Assembly: GCF_002095535.1 (NCBI RefSeq)
Contig: NZ_MLJI01000001.1
Location: 1,849,832 to 1,913,831 of the forward strand
Direction: 5' to 3'
Origin: Pantoea cypripedii
Lineage (GTDB): Bacteria > Pseudomonadota > Gammaproteobacteria > Enterobacterales > Enterobacteriaceae
DNA length: 64,000 bases
The translations under genes were made by a program, and so were the position numbers. The stretch's first letter is position 1. Every line of letters starts with the position of its first letter. The notes beneath the pieces were generated by a model. It saw nothing but the letters and a program-made list of their open reading frames with translations. It ran no database searches and had not been told where the DNA came from. Below, one piece after another: positions 37,165-45,934 of this stretch.

Positions 37165-37180
37165 TGTTAAACGTTTGCGT
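37165..37180. promoter_or_regulatory. PurR operator upstream of purR
   Basis: On the minus strand ACGCAAACGTTTAACA matches the PurR consensus in the first 12 bases. It lies 46 nt upstream of the purR start, as expected for autoregulation known in E. coli. A TTGCGCAA palindrome lies further upstream at 37291-37298. Confidence 0.65.
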
Positions 37181-37404
37181 CTGCTAATGGTTTTGCGCCC
37201 CAATTTTCGGGGCAAATGGCGAAGAAAAAGGCGTTAACTCGCAGTTAAAATCACTTTAACAGGCCACAAACACAGCGTGCGCAAAATCTGTTGCGCAACG
37301 AAAGGCGGCGATTCTAGCAAGCTGGCGCGGATAACACGAGATTTTTGCCGGGCGCTGTGCGAAAATTACATTAACCCTTCAATTAATGTGACTAAGGAGT
37401 TGTG

Positions 37405-37494
37405 ATGAGTACAGACCTGAAACTGGCGCTGGGTACTACCGTTGGCGCGTTGTTAATGATCATCGTGTTCAGCTTCACCGCGATCCTTCATTAA
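37405..37494 (+). CDS. ynhF: YnhF, small membrane protein
   Basis: A 29-residue ORF, MSTDLKLALGTTVGALLMII and then VFSFTAILH. It matches E. coli YnhF in length, start (MSTDLK) and end (TA-LH), as I remember it, and lies at the same locus beside purR. It is one hydrophobic segment with little else. AAGGAG 6-7 nt upstream gives a good ribosome site. A strong terminator follows immediately. Function is unknown. Confidence 0.88.
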   Translation: MSTDLKLALGTTVGALLMIIVFSFTAILH

Positions 37495-37496
37495 TA

Positions 37497-37534
37497 AAAA
37501 AAGCCGGACCTGAAATTTCAGTGTCCGGCTTTTT
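37497..37534. terminator. Bidirectional terminator between ynhF and mepH
   Basis: AAAAAGCCGGAC and GTCCGGCTTTTT form a 12-bp stem, with a second small palindrome (CTGAAATTTCAG) in the loop. A- and T-runs suit both directions. Confidence 0.8.
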
Positions 37535-37549
37535 ATTGCGCGGTGATGT

Positions 37550-38335
37550 TTAGCGAATGGTTTTCGGCGTCATCATGCGGCGTGCACCGACATAATGCTT
37601 CTGCCAGTAATCTTCACCTAATGCGCTAATCTGAATATCTTTACCGGTACGCGGTGACTGAATAAATTTGCCGTTGCCCAGGTAAACACCCACATGGTCA
37701 GCGGTACCGCGATGGTTAATGCGGAAGAACACCAAATCTCCCTTCTCCAGCATATCGCGTTTGATCGGCGCCGCATCACGCAGGTGATACATTTCGTTAG
37801 CGGTGCGCGGGAATTTGTATTTCACCAGATCTTTATAGGCATACCACACCAGACCACTGCAATCGAAACCGGTATGCGGTGAAGTACCGCCCCACTGGTA
37901 AGGTTTACCGATCTGACCCATTAATTTGTTCATCGCCGTTTCACGCGCCTTTTGATAGCGCTGACGGTGTGATTTGCTCATCCTGATAGTGGTGAGGTCG
38001 CTGGCGTCATCCTGCTCATCCAACACTTTCGCCACGCGCTGATGACCATATTTTTTGGTCGGCGACTTCAGCAGGGCTTTTCTGCGGGTGGTTTTGTGCA
38101 GCGCAGTTTCGGTTTTGGTGGGTTTCTTCAGTCTTAACTTATGAACACTGCTGGTAAGGCGTGATTTTTTGGTGCTGGTCTTGACCGGGCGTCGTTTACG
38201 GCGCTCATCTTCGCGTGCACTTTTTTTCTCTGCATTATGCAAACTGGCATTGATGGGCGCATGCGGTGACGCAGAAGCCACATTAAAAAACAGTTGGGCG
38301 AAAGCCAGCATAAAAAGCGTAATAAGTAAACGCAT
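37550..38335 (-). CDS. mepH: MepH (YdhO), D,D-endopeptidase of the NlpC/P60 family
   Basis: A 261-residue murein hydrolase (271 in E. coli) that cleaves D-Ala-mDap crosslinks to allow sacculus growth. It has a signal peptide ending near NVASA-SP (residue 22), a very basic Lys/Arg-rich linker (about 36-105), then the NlpC/P60 domain with C159 (TGFDCSGLVWYAY) and H214 (ADHVGVYLG). Unlike NlpC at the other end of the window it has no lipobox, so it should be soluble in the periplasm. Confidence 0.92.
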   Translation of the reverse strand: MRLLITLFMLAFAQLFFNVASASPHAPINASLHNAEKKSAREDERRKRRPVKTSTKKSRLTSSVHKLRLKKPTKTETALHKTTRRKALLKSPTKKYGHQRVAKVLDEQDDASDLTTIRMSKSHRQRYQKARETAMNKLMGQIGKPYQWGGTSPHTGFDCSGLVWYAYKDLVKYKFPRTANEMYHLRDAAPIKRDMLEKGDLVFFRINHRGTADHVGVYLGNGKFIQSPRTGKDIQISALGEDYWQKHYVGARRMMTPKTIR

Positions 38336-38702
38336 AGTCCGGTTACAGGTTAAGCAGTCTGCGATAAAACAGCCTGCGGCAAGTTAGAAAAATCTGATCA
38401 ATGATCAGCGCCGGGATTGATTCTAATCCACTTTTTTTCCAAAAGGTAAGGCATTTTTCGATTAATCTGTTACCAGATGGTATCTGGGGCAAAAATGAGC
38501 GATTTCAGCCGGTTAACGCAGCATAATTATTGCCAATTATTAATCGGTTCATGCTTGCTAATGATATGAAAATGTTATTTGTGGCGTTGGAACTTAACAA
38601 ACATGGCGATTAAGGTCGCTGAGGAGCAAAATCCCGTTTTCAGTGCGGGGGTGAAGTCGCTACAATAAACAAACACGAAGTGAGGAATTAAGGAAGGCAA
38701 AA
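38336..38702. other. mepH-grxD intergenic region
   Basis: A 367-nt AT-rich gap between divergent genes. E. coli carries sodB near this place; nothing resembling it remains here. I see one small hairpin (CCAGA/TCTGG at 38472-38486) and a good ribosome site, AAGGAAGG, before grxD. No ORF with supporting features was found. Confidence 0.5.
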
Positions 38703-39035
38703 ATGAGTACTGTTGAAAAAATTCAGCGCCAGATCGCAGAAAACCCGATCCTGCTGTATATGAAAGGTTCGCCGAAACTGCCAAGCTGCGGTTTCTCTGC
38801 GCAGGCGGTGCAGGCTCTGTCTGCCTGTGGTGAGCGCTTCGCGTATGTTGATATCCTGCAAAACCCGGATATCCGTGCTGAATTGCCGAAATATGCCAAC
38901 TGGCCAACGTTCCCGCAGCTGTGGGTTGATGGCGAGCTGGTCGGTGGTTGCGACATCATCGTTGAGATGTTCCAGCGTGGTGAGCTGCAACCGCTGATTA
39001 AAGAAACTGCTGAGAAGTATAAAGAAGCAGAATAA
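38703..39035 (+). CDS. grxD: GrxD, monothiol glutaredoxin-4
   Basis: A 110-residue CGFS-type glutaredoxin. The active cysteine is C29 in LPSCGFSAQ, with the glutathione-site stretch WPTFPQLWVDGELVGGCDI. The family binds a bridging 2Fe-2S cluster with glutathione and works in Fe-S delivery, often with BolA, which links it to the suf operon in this window. A terminator follows at 39040. Confidence 0.97.
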   Translation: MSTVEKIQRQIAENPILLYMKGSPKLPSCGFSAQAVQALSACGERFAYVDILQNPDIRAELPKYANWPTFPQLWVDGELVGGCDIIVEMFQRGELQPLIKETAEKYKEAE

Positions 39036-39039
39036 TTGC

Positions 39040-39064
39040 AAAGGCCGACGCATCGTCGGCCTTT
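39040..39064. terminator. Terminator between grxD and rnt
   Basis: AAAGGCCGACG (39040-39050) and CGTCGGCCTTT (39054-39064) form an 11-bp stem with a 3-nt loop, followed by CTTTT on the plus strand. Confidence 0.8.
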
Positions 39065-39071
39065 CTTTTGG

Positions 39072-39737
39072 TCATTCTGCGTCGTCTTCCGACACATCGT
39101 CATTGAACGCCACTGGCCAGCCGCCAAGGCGCTTCCAGCGATTGACCAGCTCGCAAAACAGCGTCGCGGTTTGTTCAGTGTCATACAAGGCAGAATGCGC
39201 CTGGGTACTATCGAAATCCATACCTGCCGCTTTACAGGCTTTTGCCAGCACCGTCTGACCCAGCACCAGGCCGCTTAATGCTGCGGTATCAAAAGTAGCA
39301 AAGGGATGGAACGGGTTGCGTTTCAGACCGGCGCGCTCGGCAGCCGCCATCAGAAAGCCATGATCAAAGGTGGCGTTATGCGCCACAATTATCGCCCGAT
39401 TGCAGTGACTGTCCTTTGTGCCTTTACGCACCATCTTAAAAATTGCATGTAACGCTTCATATTCGCTCACCGCGCCGCGGAGCGGGTTGCTGGGATCAAT
39501 CCCGGTAAACGCCAGTGCATCTGGGTTAAGAATCGCGCCTTCAAAAGGTTCAACGTGAAAATGCAGTGTTTCGTCGCGATGCAGCCAGCCGTCTTCATCC
39601 ATTTTGAGTGTGGTGGCGGCAATTTCCAGCAGGGCATCGGTTTTAGCATTAAAACCGGCCGTTTCGACGTCGATCACCACGGGATAAAAACCGCGAAAGC
39701 GTTGATGGAGAGCGTTTAAGTCGTTCGATTCAGACAT
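39072..39737 (-). CDS. rnt: RNase T
   Basis: A 221-residue DEDD-family 3'-5' exonuclease that trims tRNA and other stable RNA 3' ends. Exo I motif [11 protein letters not shown] carries the D and E ligands, exo II is in [15 protein letters not shown], and exo III ends in [11 protein letters not shown]. Basic residues follow each motif as in E. coli RNase T. It lies between grxD and gloA; lhr, present in E. coli beside rnt, is absent here. Confidence 0.96.
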   Translation of the reverse strand: MSESNDLNALHQRFRGFYPVVIDVETAGFNAKTDALLEIAATTLKMDEDGWLHRDETLHFHVEPFEGAILNPDALAFTGIDPSNPLRGAVSEYEALHAIFKMVRKGTKDSHCNRAIIVAHNATFDHGFLMAAAERAGLKRNPFHPFATFDTAALSGLVLGQTVLAKACKAAGMDFDSTQAHSALYDTEQTATLFCELVNRWKRLGGWPVAFNDDVSEDDAE

Positions 39738-39845
39738 CAGGATCTCATAGCAATAAATGGGGCAGCGCGCATTATGGCAAAAATTGCGAGAGGGTGCAGC
39801 AGGAGAGGAGCGCCAGCCCGTAAATGCACGAGCTGGCAGGCAGGC

Positions 39846-40253
39846 TTAGTTGCCGATGCCGTGTCCGGCATGTTTGTTTTCGATCAGTTCGATTTTGTAG
39901 CCATCCGGATCTTCGACAAACGCAATCACCGTGGTGCCGCCTTTAACCGGGCCAGCTTCACGGGTGACTTTACCACCGGCATCGCGGATGCGGTCGCAGG
40001 TGGCGGCGACATCATCAACGCCCAGTGCAATGTGCCCGTAGGCGTTGCCGAGATCATAGCTCTCGACGCCCCAGTTATAGGTCAGCTCAATCACGGCACC
40101 TTCGCTTTCTTCGGTGTAACCAACAAAAGCCAGGGTGTACTTATATTCGGTGTTTTCGCTCTGACGCAGCAGGCGCATGCCCAGCACACGGGTGTAAAAA
40201 TCAATGGAACGCTGCAAATCGCCAACACGTAACATGGTGTGAAGTAAACGCAT
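39846..40253 (-). CDS. gloA: GloA, lactoylglutathione lyase (glyoxalase I)
   Basis: A 135-residue enzyme, the E. coli length, that isomerises the methylglyoxal-glutathione hemithioacetal using Ni2+. Metal ligands are expected in [10 protein letters not shown] (His5), VIELTYNWG (Glu), YGHIALGV (His) and YKIELIENK (Glu), all present. The start at MRLLHT (40253) fits E. coli better than an ATG 8 codons upstream. It clusters with nemA and nemR, which also respond to reactive aldehydes such as methylglyoxal. Confidence 0.96.
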   Translation of the reverse strand: MRLLHTMLRVGDLQRSIDFYTRVLGMRLLRQSENTEYKYTLAFVGYTEESEGAVIELTYNWGVESYDLGNAYGHIALGVDDVAATCDRIRDAGGKVTREAGPVKGGTTVIAFVEDPDGYKIELIENKHAGHGIGN

Positions 40254-40349
40254 AACATCCTCTTTTAACAAGCACAAAGGCTAAGTATAGCGAGTTAACG
40301 CTCTGAAGAAACAGCATTGCCGCACATCCGGTGCGGCAATCGAACTTTC

Positions 40350-41447
40350 TTATAACGTCGGGTAATCGGTATAACCTTCGGCCCCGCCACCGTAGAAGGT
40401 TTCCGGACGCTGCGGATTCAGTGGCGCATCCTGTTGCAGGCGGGCGACCAAATCCGGGTTGGCGATAAAATCACGACCAAACGCGACGGCATCAATCAGG
40501 CCACGCTGAATCAGGTCATCCGCTTTTTCTATCGTGTAGGCACCGGCACCGATGATCACCCCTGGGAACAACGCGCGCACTTTCTCACGGAAAGCGTCGC
40601 TATAAGGCTGACCACCCGCCCAGTCTGGTTCTGACAGGTGCAGATAAGCCAGTTTACGTTTGCCCAATTCCGAGATGTACCACAGGGCGGCGGCTTCTTC
40701 ATCCGCGCCATTTTCCAGATTCTGGAAAGCACCAATCGGTGAAATACGGATACCGATACGATCGGCAGACCAGTTAGCAATCGCCGCATCCACCACTTCA
40801 AGGGCGAAACGACCACGTTTGGCAATCGAACCGCCGTACTCGTCCGTACGCTGGTTGGAGCCAGGGGCGAGGAACTGATGCATCAGATAACCGTGCGCCG
40901 AATGCAGTTCCAGCAAATCAAAGTCTGCTTCGCGTGCGTTAGCCGCAGCCTGGCCGAAATCCGCCACGATCTGTTGAATTTCTGCCACGCTGAGCTCACG
41001 CGGTACGGAGGTATCTTCACGGTACACGGTGCCATCGGCGTGACGCAGTGAGGTACGGGTACCGGCAGCCAGAGCGGAAGGGGCAACCGGCGGCAGACCA
41101 TCTGGCTGCACGCTATTATGGGAGATACGCCCGGTATGCCACAGTTGCACCGCGCTGTGTCCGCCCGCGCCGTGAATGGCCTCGTTGATGACTTTCCACG
41201 CGGCGATTTGCTGCTGGGTATGCAGCCCCGGCGCACCGGCATAACCTTTCGCCTGGAAAGAAATCTGGGTCGCTTCCGTGATGATCAACCCGGCGCTGGC
41301 ACGCTGCTGATAATACTCAGCCATCAGCGGGGTGGGGATATCGCCTGGCTCAATGCTGCGCAGACGCGTCAGAGGGGCCATGAAAACACGGTTAGGCACG
41401 GTAATCGCACCCACTTTCAGGGGGGAGAACAACTGTTTACTCGCCAT
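40350..41447 (-). CDS. nemA: NemA, N-ethylmaleimide reductase (old yellow enzyme)
   Basis: A 365-residue FMN- and NADPH-dependent ene-reductase of the old-yellow-enzyme family, also acting on nitro compounds and quinones. Family stretches: [11 protein letters not shown] near the N-terminus, LWHTGRISH, the active-site [30 protein letters not shown] region, and [11 protein letters not shown] near the end. GGAG 5 nt upstream supports the ATG. A NemR operator lies in the 48-nt gap between nemR and nemA, so nemA has its own regulated promoter or is read through from nemR. Confidence 0.96.
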   Translation of the reverse strand: MASKQLFSPLKVGAITVPNRVFMAPLTRLRSIEPGDIPTPLMAEYYQQRASAGLIITEATQISFQAKGYAGAPGLHTQQQIAAWKVINEAIHGAGGHSAVQLWHTGRISHNSVQPDGLPPVAPSALAAGTRTSLRHADGTVYREDTSVPRELSVAEIQQIVADFGQAAANAREADFDLLELHSAHGYLMHQFLAPGSNQRTDEYGGSIAKRGRFALEVVDAAIANWSADRIGIRISPIGAFQNLENGADEEAAALWYISELGKRKLAYLHLSEPDWAGGQPYSDAFREKVRALFPGVIIGAGAYTIEKADDLIQRGLIDAVAFGRDFIANPDLVARLQQDAPLNPQRPETFYGGGAEGYTDYPTL

Positions 41448-41461
41448 GATGACTCCTGTAT

Positions 41462-41476
41462 TAGACCGGTCGTCTA
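41462..41476. promoter_or_regulatory. NemR operator before nemA
   Basis: TAGACCGGTCGTCTA, an inverted repeat TAGAC-N5-GTCTA, lies 15 nt upstream of nemA. It matches the site upstream of nemR. Confidence 0.75.
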
Positions 41477-41495
41477 GAAACTGCGGTTTTTAAAA

Positions 41496-42092
41496 TCAGT
41501 GGCGGATCAGCCACTGTTCAATGGTTTCGAGCGCCAGACTAATCGGGCCTGGCTCTCTTGAGATCTTGCTTTGCAGGCTGGCACCCAGCCACAGCAGATA
41601 GCAACGCTGTGCCAGCTGTTGCGGGCTTTGCCCATACAACAACGGTTGTTCTGCTGCCACATCATCGAGACAGCGGGCATAGGCGTTAATCACCGCCGTT
41701 GCGCCATGTTGCAGCGCATCCCGCATCGGCTCCGACAGGTCGCACACCTCGGCGGACAGCTTCACCCCGAGACAACCCATGATATGGCCTTGTTCGATAA
41801 ATAAACGTTCCGCCGAGCGAAAGTGTTGCAGGAAACGCTCACGCGCTGTGGCACCAGGCTGATTAAGTTGCTGCTCAATCGTCTGCAAATGGTGGACAAA
41901 ATAGCGCTCCAGCAGGGCCACACCAAAAGCTTCTTTTGAACGGAAGTAGTGATAAAACGAACCTTTCGGCACTTCCGCCAGCGTCAGCATTTCACTGAGG
42001 CCCATACCGGTAAAACCGCGTTGTAAACACAGCTGCTCGCCGGTAGCGAGCAGATGTTCACGGGTTTCGTTGCGTTGCAGAGTCTTGTTCAT
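41496..42092 (-). CDS. nemR: NemR, TetR-family electrophile/HOCl-responsive repressor
   Basis: A 198-residue TetR-family repressor (199 in E. coli) of nemA and gloA. The HTH lies at about 25-55 (MLTLAEVPKGSFYHYFRSKEAF). Redox cysteines conserved with E. coli are C107 and C117 in MGCLGVKLSAEVCDL, with C22 nearby; the former corresponds to Cys106, which senses bleach in E. coli. It is preceded by a perfect operator palindrome, indicating autoregulation, and is transcribed in the direction of nemA and gloA. Confidence 0.94.
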   Translation of the reverse strand: MNKTLQRNETREHLLATGEQLCLQRGFTGMGLSEMLTLAEVPKGSFYHYFRSKEAFGVALLERYFVHHLQTIEQQLNQPGATARERFLQHFRSAERLFIEQGHIMGCLGVKLSAEVCDLSEPMRDALQHGATAVINAYARCLDDVAAEQPLLYGQSPQQLAQRCYLLWLGASLQSKISREPGPISLALETIEQWLIRH

Positions 42093-42106
42093 GGACAGCA
42101 GAGTAG

Positions 42107-42122
42107 TAGACCGATCGGTCTA
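42107..42122. promoter_or_regulatory. NemR operator before nemR
   Basis: TAGACCGATCGGTCTA is a perfect 16-bp palindrome 15 nt upstream of the nemR start, sitting against the 3' end of eptA. Confidence 0.85.
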
Positions 42123-42131
42123 ATGCAATCT

Positions 42132-43769
42132 TTAGCTGGCTGCCTGGCACGATCTGATCATATCCAGTTTTGGCTGATACTCGTTGGTCTGGATGTTGAA
42201 CATGCCGAGCAGAGTATGGAACAGATTGTCCTGTGACACCGGCTGATCGGCGGCCTGCTGACGTAAACACCCCTGATTAATATGGTATGTGGCGGCGTAG
42301 TCTGGCGACATCCACATCAGCAGCGGTATATGGGTTTGCTGCGAGGGAGCAAACATATAGGGCGCGCCGTGCAGATACATACCATGCTCACCCAGCGATT
42401 CGCCGTGGTCAGAAAGGTAAACCATCGCCACATTGAAGCGATCGCTCAACCCTTTGAGTTTATCAATGGTACGACTCAGCATATCGTCGGTGTACAGCAG
42501 CGAATTATCATAGGTATTCACCAGCGCCTGGTGATCACAATCCTGAATCTGGTTGCTGTCACAGGTTGGGGTAAAGCGACGGAATTCGGCCGGATAACGC
42601 TGATAATAAGCCGGACCGTGACTACCCATCTGATGCAGCACGATAATGCCGTCGTTATGCAGGCTGCCGATGTAGTTGTCCAGATTGTGCAGCAGGACAT
42701 CATCAAGACAAAAACCGTCATGGCAATATTGCGGCAGGTTCCACAGGGTCATATCGGTATGCGGGACACGATCGCAGGCACCTTTGCAGCCACCGTCATT
42801 TTCGCGCCACAGTACGCTTACCCCGGCATGGGCCAGCACATCGAGCAGACCTTCCTGATGGTGGGCCAGATTGGCATCGTATTGCTCACGCGGCATATTC
42901 GAGAACATGCAGGGTACGGAAACGGCGGTTTCGGTGCCGCAGGAGCTGGTTTGCGGATAGTAGATCACCTGCTGCTGTTTCAGCTGCGGATTGGTTTCAC
43001 GCGCATAGCCGCCGAGGGAAAAGTCTTCAGCACGACCGGTTTCGCCCACCACCAGTACCACCAGCGTTTTTTTCTGTTCGGCGGCGATTAACGGGCCTTT
43101 ATGGGCATCTTCGCCAATCTTCACCAGTTGCTGACTACCCTGTAACCAACGTTGATCGACATAATGGCCAGTACCGCTGACGATATTGGCTGGGGTGATC
43201 ATTTTTACCAGCCCTTTGTTGTTGCGGACCAGTGAGGCGTAATCTTTATAAAACAGCACCGCCATCAGCAGGATTATCAACAACGCACCGAGGGCACCGG
43301 CCAGGCGCTGCAACAGGCTCCACCACCAGCGTTGTCCTGAGCGGATACGTACGCTGGTGATAAACGCCGCAGGCAGAATCCCCATCAGCAGCATCCAAAT
43401 GACCCATGTACGGCTGATCAGCGCACCGGCTTCCTGGGCATTCGACTCAAACACGTTTTCAATCATGTTGGTATCGATAACCGTACCGAAGCTGTGCATA
43501 AAGTAGTTGGCAGCGGCGCTGGTCAGCACCAGCAGGATCAATAGCGGTTTACGGATAAATGGCCAGGCGAGCAGGGTAAAAATAAAGTAGAACGCCGCGA
43601 TCAGGACCACGGGAATACTGGCGGCGAACAGATAATCGTGCAGCCGTGTGTAAGGAATAATTTGCCATGCGCGCAGCAAAAACAGGCCATTTAGCACAAC
43701 ACCAAAGAAAAACGCGGCGCTGAAATTAAACCAGCCAGAGTGACACTGTAACTTATTCGGGAATTTCAT
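42132..43769 (-). CDS. eptA: EptA-type lipid A phosphoethanolamine transferase
   Basis: A 545-residue inner-membrane enzyme that adds phosphoethanolamine to lipid A, lowering negative charge and polymyxin binding. Five hydrophobic segments occupy about 15-175, then a periplasmic sulfatase-fold domain. Metal and catalytic marks: VVGETGRAEDFSLGGY (Glu242), the nucleophile T281 in SSCGTETAVSVPCMFS, and YLSDHGESLGEHGMYLHG. Conserved periplasmic cysteines are present. E. coli has no eptA here. In other species PmrA or PhoP control it; I see no such box. The gene stands between the nemR operator and ydhL on its own. Confidence 0.9.
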   Translation of the reverse strand: MKFPNKLQCHSGWFNFSAAFFFGVVLNGLFLLRAWQIIPYTRLHDYLFAASIPVVLIAAFYFIFTLLAWPFIRKPLLILLVLTSAAANYFMHSFGTVIDTNMIENVFESNAQEAGALISRTWVIWMLLMGILPAAFITSVRIRSGQRWWWSLLQRLAGALGALLIILLMAVLFYKDYASLVRNNKGLVKMITPANIVSGTGHYVDQRWLQGSQQLVKIGEDAHKGPLIAAEQKKTLVVLVVGETGRAEDFSLGGYARETNPQLKQQQVIYYPQTSSCGTETAVSVPCMFSNMPREQYDANLAHHQEGLLDVLAHAGVSVLWRENDGGCKGACDRVPHTDMTLWNLPQYCHDGFCLDDVLLHNLDNYIGSLHNDGIIVLHQMGSHGPAYYQRYPAEFRRFTPTCDSNQIQDCDHQALVNTYDNSLLYTDDMLSRTIDKLKGLSDRFNVAMVYLSDHGESLGEHGMYLHGAPYMFAPSQQTHIPLLMWMSPDYAATYHINQGCLRQQAADQPVSQDNLFHTLLGMFNIQTNEYQPKLDMIRSCQAAS

Positions 43770-43999
43770 GAAAACTCATCAATGGAACAGAATCGCGCCA
43801 GAGTAGAGACAAAATATGAGGAAAACCTTAACCAAACTTAAACGCCCCCTGGGTCCACAGGGACAGATTAGTAAGTAACGGTAACCCGCTGGCTGGCGGA
43901 AAATTGATTGTGCAGAATACGTGCAATTGGCGTTTACTCTGCGCACAATGTCACTAAGCTGTTATCAATATGCTGCAATTTGCCTGTACCGGAGTGGAT

Positions 44000-44239
44000 G
44001 TGGCCGAGCAACTTGAGTTTTTTCCTGTCCCCAGTCCCTGCCGGGGGATTTGCCAGAGCGATGCTCGTGGCTATTGTCGTGGCTGCCTGCGCAGTCGCGA
44101 GGAACGTTTTGACTGGATGAAATACAGTGATGCGCAAAAACGCCATGTGCTGCGTTTATGCCGTCAGCGCTGGTTACGCCTGCAACGCAGCCAAAAGCCC
44201 GAAGAACCTGACGAACCTCAACAACCCTCACTGTTCTGA
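44000..44239 (+). CDS. ydhL: YdhL, small cysteine-rich DUF1289 protein
   Basis: A 79-residue protein, exactly the E. coli length, with the DUF1289 cysteine pattern SPCRGICQSDARGYCRGCLRS that may bind a metal or Fe-S cluster. The tail ends EPQQPSLF as in E. coli. I use the GTG at 44000 because GGAG lies 5 nt upstream and the protein then starts at AEQLEFFPV like E. coli; the ATG ten codons upstream (43970) lacks a ribosome site. Function is unknown. Confidence 0.88.
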   Translation: MAEQLEFFPVPSPCRGICQSDARGYCRGCLRSREERFDWMKYSDAQKRHVLRLCRQRWLRLQRSQKPEEPDEPQQPSLF

Positions 44240-44311
44240 CCGTTGCTGTGCGTGACTTTCCGTTATACTGCCGATTCATCCATTCGGATTTGCGTTTAAC
44301 GGAGAGCCACG

Positions 44312-45208
44312 ATGTTACAACCGCAACAAATTGCCCCGCAGGGACCGAAATTTTCACCGCTGATCATGGGTTACTGGCGTCTGATGGAATGGGGCATGAC
44401 GCCACAGCAGTGCGTGGAGTTTATCGAGCATCATCTGGCGCTGGGCATCACCACGGTTGACCATGCGGATATTTATGGTGACTACCAATGCGAGGCCGCG
44501 TTCGGCGCAGCACTGAAACTGGCGCCGGGTTTACGTGAAAAGCTGCAAATCGTCACCAAATGCGGCATCGCGACGCGCGCTAAACCGGAACACCACATCG
44601 GTCACTACATCACCGATGCCCGCCATATTTTGCAGAGTGCAGAAAATTCGCTGCGCCATTTTGGCACTGACTATCTCGACCTGCTGTTGATTCATCGGCC
44701 TGACCCACTGATGGATGCCGATGAGGTCGCAGAGGCGTTCCTCTCATTGCATCAGAGTGGAAAAGTGCGTCATTTCGGGGTCTCCAATTTCACCCCGACG
44801 CAATTCACCCTGCTGCAATCCCGTCTGCCTTTTACCCTGGCGACCAACCAACTGGAAATTTCTCCGCTGGAACAATCGGCGCTACTGGATGGCACGCTGG
44901 ATCAGTGCCAGCAATTGCGTATGCGCCCAATGGCCTGGTCCTGCCTCGGCGGTGGGCGTTTATTCAACGACCCGCATTACCAGCCGCTGCGTGACGAACT
45001 GAACCAGGTGAAACAGGAAATCGGTGCCAGCAATATTGAACAGGTGGTGTATGCCTGGGTGATGAAACTGCCCAGCCGGCCGTTACCGATCATCGGTTCC
45101 GGTAAAGCAGCACGCGTCAGCGATGCGGTGGCGGGCAGCCAGTTGACGCTGGATCGCCAGCAGTGGTTCCGCATTCGTAAGGCCGCATTGGGCTACGATG
45201 TGCCCTGA
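44312..45208 (+). CDS. ydhF: YdhF, aldo-keto reductase family oxidoreductase
   Basis: A 298-residue NADP-dependent aldo-keto reductase, equal in length to E. coli YdhF. Catalytic tetrad elements: Asp and Tyr in DHADIYGDYQCE, Lys in IVTKCGIAT, His in LLLIHRPDPLMD. The NADP-binding end is LPIIGSGKAARVSDAV. Physiological substrate is unknown. It lies 72 nt after ydhL, so co-transcription is possible. Confidence 0.92.
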   Translation: MLQPQQIAPQGPKFSPLIMGYWRLMEWGMTPQQCVEFIEHHLALGITTVDHADIYGDYQCEAAFGAALKLAPGLREKLQIVTKCGIATRAKPEHHIGHYITDARHILQSAENSLRHFGTDYLDLLLIHRPDPLMDADEVAEAFLSLHQSGKVRHFGVSNFTPTQFTLLQSRLPFTLATNQLEISPLEQSALLDGTLDQCQQLRMRPMAWSCLGGGRLFNDPHYQPLRDELNQVKQEIGASNIEQVVYAWVMKLPSRPLPIIGSGKAARVSDAVAGSQLTLDRQQWFRIRKAALGYDVP

Positions 45209-45287
45209 AGCGTAAAAATGCGTCAAAATGCAGCAGCTCCGGAAAAAAGCAGCCAGGCTTACAGGGAACTAACCATAAGGAGATGTT

Positions 45288-45806
45288 ATGAATAGAACCC
45301 TGATTGCTGTTCTGGCGCTGCTCTGTACCGGCGTTGCCCAGGCTGCTAGCGAAGAAGTGGAGCTGCACAAGGTGACGGAACAAGGTATTGGCGCGGCGAT
45401 AGGTAAAGTGACCATCACCGAAACCCCCTACGGGCTGCAATTTACTCCCGCCCTGAGTGGCTTGCCTGCGGGCATCCATGGCTTCCATGTCCATGCCAAC
45501 GGCAGCTGTGAACCTGGCGAATCGGCCGGGAAAAAGGTGGCGGCGGGTGCGGCGGGGGGGCATTTTGATCCCGGAAAAACTGGCAAACATCTGGGACCCT
45601 ATGCCGAAGGCCACCTGGGTGATCTGCCTGCGTTATATGTCGGCGATGACGGTAAAGCGAATTATCCGGTGCTGGCCCCGCGTATCAAATCCCTTGATGA
45701 AATCAAAGGGAAAGCCCTAATGGTACATGTGGGCGGTGACAATCATGCTGATCACCCGCAACCGCTGGGTGGCGGCGGTGCCCGCTTTGCCTGTGGTGTG
45801 ATTTAA
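45288..45806 (+). CDS. sodC: SodC, periplasmic Cu/Zn superoxide dismutase
   Basis: A 172-residue exported enzyme (173 in E. coli). A signal peptide ends at AQA-ASEEV (residue 19). Copper and zinc ligands lie in HGFHVHANGSC, GGHFDPGKTGKHLGPYAEGH and MVHVGGDNH. The two disulfide cysteines (NGSC and ARFACGVI) are present. AAGGAGA 7 nt upstream supports the start. It is the only superoxide dismutase gene in the window; sodB is missing from its E. coli position. Confidence 0.96.
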   Translation: MNRTLIAVLALLCTGVAQAASEEVELHKVTEQGIGAAIGKVTITETPYGLQFTPALSGLPAGIHGFHVHANGSCEPGESAGKKVAAGAAGGHFDPGKTGKHLGPYAEGHLGDLPALYVGDDGKANYPVLAPRIKSLDEIKGKALMVHVGGDNHADHPQPLGGGGARFACGVI

Positions 45807-45934
45807 CCGGGGGCGGCGACCTGCTGCCGCCCCGATTTGCGTAACCAGACATTTCTCAGATATTTTTGCACTGTTCCCGCTGATTTTTCCCGCCTATGAT
45901 ACGTGGCAGGGAATAAAACCGCTCAGGGGCAGGA

